A DNA stretch of 16,740 nt. Source: Gammaproteobacteria bacterium. GTDB taxonomy: Bacteria > Pseudomonadota > Gammaproteobacteria > GCA-001735895. A model generated the notes under the pieces. It searched no databases, had not been told where the DNA came from, and saw only the letters and a list, made by a program, of their open reading frames with translations. Both the position numbers and the translations under genes were made by a program. This document shows positions 8,342-15,492 of this stretch, piece after piece. The stretch lies in NCBI GenBank assembly GCA_015494335.1, contig WGBK01000183.1, positions 1 through 16,740 of the forward strand, in the 5' to 3' direction. Positions within the stretch are counted from its first letter, which is position 1; every line of letters begins with the position of its first letter.

Positions 8342-8582
8342 AGGCGGAATGACTCGATTTGCCAGAGGGCGCATGCTCGTGGCAGCAATAGGTCTTTCCC
8401 TCGACCTGCACGGTCATCGAACGGGGAGTATGAACCCCGCAGGTCTCGCAGATCAGCATGTCTTCCGGCTCTTCCCGCTGCGGATTCCTGCGCTTTGCGG
8501 AGTCATCCCCGGCAAACGGCTTCTTCAGGACCCAGTAGATGAATCCTGCCAGCAGCAACAGCATGAGGATGCGGAAGATCAT
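8331..8582 (-). CDS. PP0621-type small membrane-anchored protein with Cys cluster
   Basis: This 83-residue protein starts with a single hydrophobic helix (MIFRILMLLLLAGFIYWVL), then a basic and acidic linker, then a small domain with CETCGVHTPRSM and YCCHEH. The CxxC and CCxEH spacing suggests a small metal-binding knuckle. I recognise the layout as the PP0621 family, short proteins often found directly upstream of pilS in Pseudomonas and relatives; their function is unknown. It overlaps the start of pilS, so the two are probably co-transcribed and may be linked in pilus signalling, which is inference. The divergent sucC begins 88 bases away. There is no clear Shine-Dalgarno. Confidence 0.8.
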   Translation of the reverse strand: MIFRILMLLLLAGFIYWVLKKPFAGDDSAKRRNPQREEPEDMLICETCGVHTPRSMTVQVEGKTYCCHEHAPSGKSSHSAYDG

Positions 8583-8602
8583 ATCGTCAGAATAAAAAGT
8601 TA

Positions 8603-8631
8603 TTGGCTGGGGGAGGTTCGCTCGCTAGTCT
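8603..8631 (+). promoter_or_regulatory. Weak candidate sigma-70 promoter of sucCD
   Basis: TTGGCT (4/6) and TAGTCT (3/6) are separated by 17 bases in the only intergenic space upstream of sucC. A start near 8638 would give a short leader. The -10 match is poor, so this is a tentative assignment. Confidence 0.25.
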
Positions 8632-8670
8632 ATGTGCTTCCCGATGCAACGACAAGGTTGGCTCGATTCC

Positions 8671-9843
8671 ATGAATCTGCATGAACACCAGGCGAAAGCA
8701 CTGTTTCGCCAGTTTCAAATCCCGGTACCGGACGGCGATGCGGCCTTCTCCGCCGATGAAGCCGTCGAGGTAGCCCGCCGGCTCGGCGGCGAACGCTGGA
8801 TCGTCAAGGCCCAGGTCCATGCCGGCGGCCGCGGCAAGGCCGGAGGCGTCAAGATCGTCGAGGGCGAGCAGGCCCTGCGCGATACGGTGGAAGCCATGCT
8901 TGGCTCCCGCCTCGTCACCCATCAGACCGGTCCCGAGGGGCTGCCCGTCAGCCGCGTGCTGATCGAGGCCCTGTCCGACATCGGTCGCGAATACTATCTC
9001 GGCGCCCTGATCGACCGCGCCAGCCGTCGCATCGTGTTCATGGCCTCCTCGGAAGGGGGCATGGATATCGAGGAAGTGGCCGCGAAAACCCCGCACAAGA
9101 TTCTGAAGGTTCAGGTCGAGCCGGCCACTGGGCTGATGCCCTGGCAGGTTCGCCGCTTCGGTTATGGCCTGGGCCTGGCGGGCGACCAGATCAAGCAGCT
9201 CGGACGCATCATGAACGGTCTCTACGAGCTGTTCACCCGTCATGACGGCAGCCTGATCGAGATCAATCCGCTGATTACGACGGCGCAGGGCGAGCTGATG
9301 GCGCTGGATGCCAAGCTCGGCATCGACGACAACGCCTTGTATCGCCAGCCCGATATCGTTGCAATGCGCGATACCACCCAGGAAGATCCGCGCGAGCTGG
9401 CGGCGGCCGAACACGGCCTCAACTATGTCGCCCTGGACGGCAACATCGGCTGCCTGGTCAATGGCGCGGGACTGGCGATGGCGACCATGGACGAGATCAA
9501 ACTGCAGGGCGGCGAGCCGGCCAATTTCCTCGATGTTGGTGGCGGCGCGACCGCCGACAAGGTGGCCGAGGCTTTCAAGCTGATTCTTTCCGACGACCAG
9601 GTGCGCGCCATCCTGGTCAATATCTTCGGCGGCATCGTGCGCTGCGACCTGATTGCCGAGGGCATCCTGCAGGCGGTGCGCGAGGTTGGTGTCGAAGTGC
9701 CGGTCATCGTGCGGCTCGAGGGCACCAATGTGGAGCAGGGCAAGCAGTTGCTGGCCGACAGCGATGTCGACATCATCGCCGCCGACGATCTCGAGGATGG
9801 CGCGCGCAAGGCGGTGGCCGCCATCGGAGGTGCTGCATCATGA
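8671..9843 (+). CDS. sucC: Succinate--CoA ligase (ADP-forming), beta subunit
   Basis: This is the beta subunit of succinyl-CoA synthetase, the TCA-cycle enzyme that converts succinyl-CoA to succinate with formation of a nucleoside triphosphate. The 390-residue length is close to the usual 388. The N-terminal ATP-grasp domain starts MNLHEHQAKALFRQF and includes IVKAQVHAGGRGKAGGVK and EINPL. The C-terminal CoA-ligase domain has ALDGNIGCLVNGAGLAMATMD, GEPANFLDVGGGA and NIFGGIVRCDLIAEGI, all typical. The start chosen is the ATG before NLHEHQAK, matching the family; an upstream ATG would add 13 unrelated residues. The Shine-Dalgarno is weak (ACAAGG, distant). sucD overlaps by four bases. The pair is not adjacent to sucAB or other TCA genes within the window. 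Confidence 0.97.
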   Translation: MNLHEHQAKALFRQFQIPVPDGDAAFSADEAVEVARRLGGERWIVKAQVHAGGRGKAGGVKIVEGEQALRDTVEAMLGSRLVTHQTGPEGLPVSRVLIEALSDIGREYYLGALIDRASRRIVFMASSEGGMDIEEVAAKTPHKILKVQVEPATGLMPWQVRRFGYGLGLAGDQIKQLGRIMNGLYELFTRHDGSLIEINPLITTAQGELMALDAKLGIDDNALYRQPDIVAMRDTTQEDPRELAAAEHGLNYVALDGNIGCLVNGAGLAMATMDEIKLQGGEPANFLDVGGGATADKVAEAFKLILSDDQVRAILVNIFGGIVRCDLIAEGILQAVREVGVEVPVIVRLEGTNVEQGKQLLADSDVDIIAADDLEDGARKAVAAIGGAAS

Positions 9844-10709
9844 GCATACTGGTCAACAAGGATACCCGGGTGATCTGCCAGGGCTTCACCGGCAAGCAGG
9901 GTACTTTCCATTCGCAACAGGCGCTGGACTACGGTACCCGCATGGTCGGCGGCGTCACGCCAGGCAAGGGCGGGCAGACGCACCTTGGATTGCCGGTCTT
10001 CGATACCGTGGCCGACGCAGTGGCGGAAACCGGGGCCGAGGCGACGATGATCTATGTGCCTGCGCCCTTCTGCGCCGACGCCATCCTCGAGGCGGCCGCG
10101 GCCGGCATCGGTGTCATCGTCTGCATCACCGAGCATATCCCGGTGCAGGACATGCTCAAGGTGCGTGCGGCGCTGGATGCCAGCGGCAGCCGTCTGATCG
10201 GCCCCAACTGTCCCGGTATCATCACATCCGGCGAATGCAAGATCGGCATCATGCCCGGCGCGATTCACCACAAGGGTCGGGTCGGCATCATCTCGCGCTC
10301 CGGCACCCTGACCTACGAAGCAGTGCACCAGACCACGCAGAACGGCCTTGGTCAGACCACCTGTATTGGCATCGGCGGCGACCCGATCCACGGCATGAGC
10401 TTCATCGACTGCCTCGAATTGTTCGAACAGGATCCGCAGACCGAGGGTGTGGTCATGGTCGGCGAGATCGGCGGCAATGCCGAGGAACAGGCCGCGGCCT
10501 GGATCCAAGAACATTTCAGCAAGCCGGTGGTGTCCTATATTGCCGGCGTGACCGCCCCTCCGGGCAAGCGCATGGGCCATGCCGGCGCCATCATCGCCGG
10601 AGGCAAGGGTACCGCCGACGAGAAGTTTGCCGCGCTGCAGGCGGCCGGTGTCACCACGGTCAACTCCCCGTCGCGGATTGGCGAGGCGATGAAGAAGCTG
10701 CTGGGCTGA
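9840..10709 (+). CDS. sucD: Succinate--CoA ligase (ADP-forming), alpha subunit
   Basis: This alpha subunit binds CoA and carries the phosphohistidine of succinyl-CoA synthetase. The 289 residues match the family length. The N-terminal CoA-binding Rossmann domain shows ICQGFTGKQGTFHSQQAL and YGTRMVGGVTPGKGG. The ligase domain has GIIGRSGTL-type sequence (GIISRSGTLTYE), GIGGDPIHG and the active-site histidine at residue 247 in GHAGAIIAGG. The ATG overlaps the sucC stop (ATGA), with GGAGG nine to eleven bases upstream inside sucC, so the subunits are translationally coupled for equal production. A CG-rich short hairpin (10721-10732) follows the stop but has no U tail, and a separate promoter for dksA starts there. 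Confidence 0.97.
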   Translation: MSILVNKDTRVICQGFTGKQGTFHSQQALDYGTRMVGGVTPGKGGQTHLGLPVFDTVADAVAETGAEATMIYVPAPFCADAILEAAAAGIGVIVCITEHIPVQDMLKVRAALDASGSRLIGPNCPGIITSGECKIGIMPGAIHHKGRVGIISRSGTLTYEAVHQTTQNGLGQTTCIGIGGDPIHGMSFIDCLELFEQDPQTEGVVMVGEIGGNAEEQAAAWIQEHFSKPVVSYIAGVTAPPGKRMGHAGAIIAGGKGTADEKFAALQAAGVTTVNSPSRIGEAMKKLLG

Positions 10710-10725
10710 GGTCTTCTGACGCGGC

Positions 10726-10754
10726 TTGCCGCGCCCGGCAAACCTCCCTATACT
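10726..10754 (+). promoter_or_regulatory. Sigma-70 promoter of dksA
   Basis: TTGCCG (4/6) and TATACT (5/6) are separated by exactly 17 bases. The bases after the -10 (GCCAGCC) form a GC-rich discriminator, as found at promoters sensitive to DksA and ppGpp. Transcription would start near 10761, giving a leader of about 70 bases. This suggests dksA can be expressed independently of sucCD. Confidence 0.6.
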
Positions 10755-10790
10755 GCCAGCCGTTTTTCCATCCGGGCGGCAGTTTGCCGG
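10735..10790 (+). repeat. Nested inverted repeats around the dksA promoter start
   Basis: CCGGCAAAC (10735-10743) is an exact inverted repeat of GTTTGCCGG (10782-10790). Nested within it, ACTGCC (10752-10757) pairs with GGCAGT (10778-10783), with CCG/CGG continuing inward around a T-rich loop. In DNA the outer pair flanks the -10 region; in RNA only the inner pair could form in the leader. A regulatory role is inferred. Confidence 0.45.
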
Positions 10791-10828
10791 ATGCATCGCA
10801 AACCCGAGAGCCCACAGGAGGACTCTGG

Positions 10829-11245
10829 ATGACTATCGAGTTACCGGAAGGCTACAAGCCTTCCCCCGATGAAGAATACATGTCGCCGCAGCAGCTCGAG
10901 TATTTCCGCCGCAAGCTGCTCGACTGGCGCAACGAACTGTTGCAGGAATCCGAGAACACGATCAACCACCTGAAGGAAGAGAACTGGCAGGAGCCGGACA
11001 TCAACGATCGCGCTTCGCTGGAAACCGACGCCGCACTGGAATTGCGTACCCGGGACCGTTACCGCAAGCTGATCAACAAGATCGACGCTGCGTTGGCGCG
11101 TATCGCCGACGGCACTTATGGCTACTGTGAGGAAACCGGCGACGAGATCGGCTTGGCCCGTCTCGAGGCCCGTCCCATCGCCACCCTGACCATCGAGGCC
11201 CAGGAAAAGCACGAGCGACTGGAGCGCCAACACCGCGACGAGTAG
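10829..11245 (+). CDS. dksA: RNA polymerase-binding transcription factor DksA (cysteine-depleted form)
   Basis: DksA inserts a coiled coil into the RNA polymerase secondary channel and, with ppGpp, adjusts rRNA and amino-acid promoters. The 138-residue protein keeps the coiled coil and its functional tip, D57-I-N-D60-R-A62, matching the conserved DxxDxA of E. coli DksA, followed by LELRTRDRYRKLINKIDAAL. The C-terminal zinc-finger region is present in outline (GYCEETGDEIGLARLEARPIATLTIEAQEKHE). Only the first of the four cysteines (C100) remains; the others are T103, T121 and A124. This resembles zinc-free DksA forms known from Pseudomonas DksA2 and many alphaproteobacteria. The start has a strong AGGAGG seven bases upstream. 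A much longer upstream open frame in the same register is a shadow across sucD. Confidence 0.93.
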   Translation: MTIELPEGYKPSPDEEYMSPQQLEYFRRKLLDWRNELLQESENTINHLKEENWQEPDINDRASLETDAALELRTRDRYRKLINKIDAALARIADGTYGYCEETGDEIGLARLEARPIATLTIEAQEKHERLERQHRDE

Positions 11246-11271
11246 CAAGGCTGGATCCCTGACGCTTCACC

Positions 11272-11316
11272 GAAACGCAGCGAGGCCCGGTCCATGAGAC
11301 CGGGCCTCGTCGTTTC
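11272..11316. terminator. Bidirectional terminator between dksA and the DUF302 gene
   Basis: A perfect 12-bp GC-rich stem (11281-11292 with 11298-11309) closes a CATGA loop. Outer GAAACG (11272-11277) and CGTTTC (11311-11316) extend it, giving a short T-rich tail on both strands. It lies between two convergent genes and can stop transcription from each. Confidence 0.8.
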
Positions 11317-11333
11317 CGTCGTTCGGAGACAGG

Positions 11334-11783
11334 CTACTTCACCGCGGCGCCGGTCAACTTGGCCAGGGCGCCGGAGATTTTCTTCAGCTGTACGTCACAA
11401 CCCTGGATGTTGTGGCGTTTCTGCAGGTAGCCGGGCTCGTTGTAGCCGATCCAGACCTTGCCCGCGGCATCCTTCCAGATCAGGGCCTTCTGCGGCAGAT
11501 CGATGGCCACGGTAGGGGCGCATTTCATCAGCGGGCTGCCGACCTTCGGATTGCCGAAGATGACCAGCTGGGTCGGCTGAATGGCAACTCCGACCTTGCT
11601 GGCGGCATCGGAGTGGCGGATGCGGTTGAAGATGGTCATCCCCTTGGATTTGAGTACCTGCTCGAAGCGGGTCGCGGTCTCGTCGACCGAGTAGGGGCTG
11701 GCAATGCGCTTGAGGCCGTCGGCCGCCAGCAGGTTGCCGGATGCCAGCAGGAGAGCAAAAAGTGCGATACGGTGAGTTTTCAT
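11334..11783 (-). CDS. Exported DUF302 domain protein
   Basis: This 149-residue protein starts with a clear signal peptide (MKTHRIALFALLLASGNLLA, cleavage probably before ADG), so it is probably periplasmic. The rest is a DUF302 domain: SPYSVDETATRFEQVLKSKGMTIFNRIRHSDAA, then LVIFGNPKVGSPLMKCAPTVAIDLPQKALIWKDAAGKVWIGYNEPGYL. The function of DUF302 is not established. Two cysteines, in LMKCAP and GCDV, could form a disulfide in the periplasm. AAGGGAA precedes the ATG at a suitable distance. It lies 81 bases downstream of the 5'-nucleotidase gene; the spacer contains a small ATCGG/CCGAT hairpin and no convincing promoter, so it may have its own promoter or be the last gene of the argA transcript. 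Confidence 0.85.
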   Translation of the reverse strand: MKTHRIALFALLLASGNLLAADGLKRIASPYSVDETATRFEQVLKSKGMTIFNRIRHSDAASKVGVAIQPTQLVIFGNPKVGSPLMKCAPTVAIDLPQKALIWKDAAGKVWIGYNEPGYLQKRHNIQGCDVQLKKISGALAKLTGAAVK

Positions 11784-11864
11784 GGTGCGGTTCCCTTGCG
11801 GTTGGAGTGAAAGAATATCGGTCGGGCCGATGATTCTCTGACGCAGCGGCGCCGAAATAATTCC

Positions 11865-12803
11865 TCAGCCGGTTCCGGTTGCCCTTTTTCCGTTGCCGGA
11901 GGAGGGTACTGGCACCCGGGCCGTGGGCACGACCCTCGAGGCCAGGTCGCAGTGGCGGTGCTGGTCGTCGAAGAAGATATGCGGCTTGAACGAGGCCAGC
12001 ACGCGGTCCTTGGGCACGCCGCCGAGGAAGAAGGTCTCGTCGATGCGCACTTCCCAGGCGCGCAGGGTACGGATCACCCGTTCATGGGCGGGGCTGTTGC
12101 GCGCGGTGACCAGCGCGGTGCGAATCGGCGGCGGCCCGTCGATCACCGGGTCGAGCTGGAACTGCAGGTAGGAGAGGGTTTTCAACAGCTTGGCAAAGGG
12201 GCCCTCCGGAAGCGGGTTTTGCGCATTCCGCTTCTCGTGCTCGATGAAGGCCTGCAAACCCTGTTCCTGGTAGATCTTCTCCGATTCTTCGGAGAACAGC
12301 ACTGCGTCACCGTCGAAGGCAATGCGAATCTGCTCCAGGGGCTTGCCGAGGTTGTCCGCCGAACCTTCGTAGATCAGGCCGGAGGCCACCTGGGATTCCA
12401 CCGCCGCCTGGACATCCTCCTCGGTGGCGGACAGGAACAGGTCCACATCGAAGGCGTTGAGGTACTTGGCCACCGGCTCGCCGCCGGTGAAGGCGGCGCG
12501 GGAGATGTCGAGACCGTAATGGTCGATGGAATTCGAGATGCGCAGACTGGTGTCGGCCGAGTTGCGCGACACGATCACCACCTCGACATGGCGCTCACCC
12601 TGCTGGATCTCGTTGATCTTCAGCATCGCCTCGATCAGCGCAAAGCCGACGCCGGGCTTGAGGATGTCGTTCTCGTGCTCCAACTGGTAGGCGCAATAGG
12701 CCTCCAGGCCCTGTTTCTCGTAGATCTCGTTCTCCTTGCTCAGGTCGAACAGGGCGCGCGAGCTGATGCCGATAACGAGGTAGTTGCTGAGGTCGTAGGC
12801 CAT
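11865..12803 (-). CDS. 5'-nucleotidase, cytosolic type I (cN-I) family
   Basis: The 312-residue product resembles the cN-I 5'-nucleotidase family, which dephosphorylates nucleoside monophosphates in the cytosol. The N-terminus VIGISSRALFDLSKENEIYEKQGLEAYCAYQLEHE closely follows the animal cN-I pattern. Further family features are IVSRNSADTSLRISNSIDHYGLDISRAAFTGG, the FDGDAVLFSEESEKIY segment with its paired aspartates, LVTARNSPAHERVIRTLRAW and FLGGVPKDRVLASFKPHIFFDDQ. No signal peptide is present. The ATG begins one base after the argA stop (TGACATG), and no good Shine-Dalgarno exists, implying translational coupling to argA. The metabolic link to arginine synthesis is unclear. The C-terminal tail after VVPTARVPVP is low-complexity and probably disordered. 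Confidence 0.88.
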   Translation of the reverse strand: MAYDLSNYLVIGISSRALFDLSKENEIYEKQGLEAYCAYQLEHENDILKPGVGFALIEAMLKINEIQQGERHVEVVIVSRNSADTSLRISNSIDHYGLDISRAAFTGGEPVAKYLNAFDVDLFLSATEEDVQAAVESQVASGLIYEGSADNLGKPLEQIRIAFDGDAVLFSEESEKIYQEQGLQAFIEHEKRNAQNPLPEGPFAKLLKTLSYLQFQLDPVIDGPPPIRTALVTARNSPAHERVIRTLRAWEVRIDETFFLGGVPKDRVLASFKPHIFFDDQHRHCDLASRVVPTARVPVPSSGNGKRATGTG

Positions 12804-12804
12804 G

Positions 12805-14100
12805 TCAATCCAGGGTCTTGGTCATGATGATGGATTTGCGTTCCTCGTTGTAGCTGCGCTGGCGCCCCTCGGGCAGGAAGTCCAGACTGGCCGGCTCGAA
12901 GCCGCGCTCGAGGAACCAGTGGGAGGTGCGGGTGGTGAGGATATAGAGATGCCGCAAGCCGGCCTTGCGCGCCTGCTCCTCGGCCGCGGCCAGCAGTTGT
13001 TCGCCGAAACCGCCCTTGCGGTAGTCCGGGTGCACGGCGAGACAGGCGATTTCACCCATGCGGCTTTCCATGTCGGGAATGCAGGCGATACAGCCGACGA
13101 TCATGCCGTCTTTCTCGATGACCAGAAAATGCTCGATCTCCAGTTCCAGCTGCTCGCGCGAGCGCGGGATCAGGGCGCCGGAACGCTCCAGGGGTTGGAT
13201 CAGTTCGAGAATGCCGCCGATGTCGTCGATGCTGGCCCGGCGCAGGCCTTCGTAGAAACGGTTGGTGACCATCATGCCCGCGCCCTCGCGGGTAAACAGC
13301 TCCTGCAGCAGGCCGCCGTCGAGGCTGGAATCGATGATGTGAACCCGCTCGACGCCCTGCTGCACCGCATCCACGGCCTGCCCCAGCAGGGATGCGAGAC
13401 CGCCCTCGGCTTCGCCGGAGGCGATGGCCTGCAGGCATTCGGCGGTGGAGAACTGGTCGCTGTCGTCGCGATGGATGTATTCGCGATGGAAATAGATCAG
13501 TTTTTCCGCGCCGAGCTGAATCGCCACCTGGGCCGCCAGTTCCTCGGCCGGCAGGTTGAACAACTCGCCGCTGCGCGAGTAGCCCAGCGGCGACAACAGC
13601 GGGATATGCCGCGGCAGCAGTTCGCGCAGGCGGTCGCAGTCGATGGAACGGGGCTTGCCGCTGTACTGCATGTCGACGCCATCGATCACGCCCAGCGGCA
13701 TGCCGATGACGAAATTTCCGCCGATCACCGAGATGTCGGCGCCGGACATGGGGGTGTTCGGCAGGCCCATGGAAAGCCGGGATTCGATGCAACTGCGCGC
13801 CTCGTGGATGGCCTGCAGGATCACCGGCATTGCCGATTTTTCACTGATGCGCATGTTGCGGTGGAAACGGCTTTCGATGCCGGCCGCCTGCAATCGGTCG
13901 TCGATCTGCTCACGGCAACCATGCACCAGTACCAGCCGGATGCCGAGGTGATGGCACAGGGCGATATCGTGGATCAGGTGGTCGAAACCGTCCGACCGCA
14001 GCAGGTCGCCGCCGATGGCCAGCACAAAGGTCTTGCCGCGAAAGGTGTTGATATAGGGTGCCGCGCTGCGAAACCAGTGGATATGCTCGGTCTGGGACAT
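12805..14100 (-). CDS. argA: N-acetylglutamate synthase (amino-acid N-acetyltransferase)
   Basis: ArgA acetylates glutamate with acetyl-CoA, the first step of arginine synthesis in the cytosol, and is normally feedback-inhibited by arginine. The 431 residues have the two-domain ArgA layout. The first is an amino-acid-kinase-like domain (about 1-285; WFRSAAPYINTFRGKTFVLAIGGD, HDIALCHHLGIRLVLVHGCREQID). The second is a GNAT acetyltransferase domain (about 290-425) with the acetyl-CoA loop HPDYRKGGFGEQLL and the ILTTRTSHWFLERGFEP signature. The start MSQTEHIHWF is chosen by alignment with family N-termini; two in-frame ATGs upstream (14136, 14169) add unrelated sequence, and none has a good Shine-Dalgarno. 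The 5'-nucleotidase gene follows one base later. argF and a partial argD lie about 1.4 kb away on the same strand, across a GGDEF gene on the other strand. Confidence 0.95.
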   Translation of the reverse strand: MSQTEHIHWFRSAAPYINTFRGKTFVLAIGGDLLRSDGFDHLIHDIALCHHLGIRLVLVHGCREQIDDRLQAAGIESRFHRNMRISEKSAMPVILQAIHEARSCIESRLSMGLPNTPMSGADISVIGGNFVIGMPLGVIDGVDMQYSGKPRSIDCDRLRELLPRHIPLLSPLGYSRSGELFNLPAEELAAQVAIQLGAEKLIYFHREYIHRDDSDQFSTAECLQAIASGEAEGGLASLLGQAVDAVQQGVERVHIIDSSLDGGLLQELFTREGAGMMVTNRFYEGLRRASIDDIGGILELIQPLERSGALIPRSREQLELEIEHFLVIEKDGMIVGCIACIPDMESRMGEIACLAVHPDYRKGGFGEQLLAAAEEQARKAGLRHLYILTTRTSHWFLERGFEPASLDFLPEGRQRSYNEERKSIIMTKTLD

Positions 14101-14282
14101 GATATCTATGCAATTGAATGGACGGATGATAGCCATATCGCCGCAACAATGCACTCGCCAGCCCGGCATGCGGCGCAGGGGTTTCCGCGCCGCCCCATTT
14201 TTGTGCGACGGCTGCAGAGGAATGGATTACAATGAAAGTCGCGCCACGGAAGTGACGGAAGTGAATTCTGCCCAACGGAGCC

Positions 14283-15473
14283 ATGGACAAGAAACTCGCC
14301 ATCAGCACCTACCACCTGCAGCAGCACGAGTTGGTCAACTTCCTCTATGACCGATTTCCGCTGGGCTTGCTCTATACCCTCATCGTCGGTTTCATCGCCG
14401 CATTGCTGGCCGCCTTCGAGCTGGATCTGCAGGGGCGTTCGTCCTGGCCCTGGATGTGGTACGGCGCTCTGGTGACGCTGGAGCTGGCGCGCTGGCGCCT
14501 GAAGCTGCTATATGACCGGGTGCGCCACGACGACTATCTCAATCATCGCCTGTGGAAAAGACGCTTCTTCGTTGGTATGGTCATGGTCGCCCTCTGGCAG
14601 GGCCTGGGCGCGGTGATCGCGATGCCCTACATCAGCCAGAATCTGCAGTACATCTACCACATCTTCCTGCTCGGTCTTGGCGCCGGAGCCATTGCCTACC
14701 TGTCGACCTCGATGTGGGTGTACACCAGTTATCTGGTATTGATGATCCTGCCGATCACGCTGTACCAGTTTTGGCTTGGTACCCCGGACGGCATCGTGCT
14801 GGGGCTGATGTACCTGTTCATGCTCTGGGCCTACTACAGCGGGGTCAAGTGCATGAACCGCATGATCGCCGACTCGCTGACCTATCGTTTCGACAACGAG
14901 TTGCTGGTCAACGACCTGCAGCGACTGCTCAATGCGGTGGCGCGTTCCAACAAGGAGCTGGACAAGATCTCCACCACCGACGAATTGACCGGGGCTTCCA
15001 ACTTCCGCGCCTTCCGCGTGCGGCTCGAGGAATTTCGTCGCAAGCACGCTTCCAACAAGCTGCCCTTGTCGATCGTGATGGTCAATATCGACCATTTCTA
15101 CGAATACAATGTCGCCTATGGGCAGGATATCGGCAACCGCACCCTGACCCAGGTAGCGCATCTGCTGATGGCGGAGGTGGTGAACGGGGACGAGATCGTG
15201 GCGCGCCTGCACGGGGCCGAGTTCGGCCTGTTGCTGCCGGGTATTTCCTGTGAGGGCGCGCGCATGATGATGCAGAAGATCATGGATCAGCTGGCGGAAC
15301 TGAAGATCGAGCACAAGGGCGCCAAGTCCTTCGACCGCCTGACCCTGTCCATCGGCATCTGCTGCACGCCGATCAACGACGAGTTGTCGTCACGCGATCT
15401 GCTGCAACGGGCCGAAAGCGCCCTGCTGCTGGCCAAGCGCAACGGCCGTAACCGCATCGAGATTGCGGCCTGA
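14283..15473 (+). CDS. Membrane protein with degenerate GGDEF domain
   Basis: The 396-residue protein has an N-terminal membrane region of about five or six hydrophobic helices (residues about 27-190), a short coiled-coil-like linker (YRFDNELLVNDLQRLLNAVARSNKELDKIS), and a C-terminal GGDEF-type domain (about 230-396). The domain start TTDELTGASNFRAF is canonical, but the active site is altered. The signature reads HGAEF (310-314) with Ala at the metal-binding acidic position. The first metal-site Asp is N268 in VNIDHF, and the usual ND after it is NV. The RxxD inhibitory site is also absent (NGDE). It probably lacks diguanylate cyclase activity and may bind nucleotide or act by protein contact. 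GGAG precedes the ATG closely; a TACAAT at 14228-14233 could be a -10. It diverges from argA across a 182-base spacer. Confidence 0.85.
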   Translation: MDKKLAISTYHLQQHELVNFLYDRFPLGLLYTLIVGFIAALLAAFELDLQGRSSWPWMWYGALVTLELARWRLKLLYDRVRHDDYLNHRLWKRRFFVGMVMVALWQGLGAVIAMPYISQNLQYIYHIFLLGLGAGAIAYLSTSMWVYTSYLVLMILPITLYQFWLGTPDGIVLGLMYLFMLWAYYSGVKCMNRMIADSLTYRFDNELLVNDLQRLLNAVARSNKELDKISTTDELTGASNFRAFRVRLEEFRRKHASNKLPLSIVMVNIDHFYEYNVAYGQDIGNRTLTQVAHLLMAEVVNGDEIVARLHGAEFGLLLPGISCEGARMMMQKIMDQLAELKIEHKGAKSFDRLTLSIGICCTPINDELSSRDLLQRAESALLLAKRNGRNRIEIAA

Positions 15474-15492
15474 GAAAGGCCGGACTCCGTTG

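Noticed and set aside
12802..14235. A 477-codon open frame on the plus strand opposite argA.
   Set aside because: ArgA on the minus strand has full AAK and GNAT motifs; the plus-strand translation shows no domain and is a codon-bias shadow.
14101..14282. Promoters for the divergent argA and GGDEF genes, and ArgR boxes.
   Set aside because: TATCAT and TACAAT hexamers are present, but no acceptable -35 lies at the right distance and no convincing ArgR-type palindrome was found, so no site was called.
15474..15492. Possible terminator between the GGDEF gene and argF.
   Set aside because: Only a tiny CGGA/TCCG pairing is present and there is no T run; the evidence is too weak.
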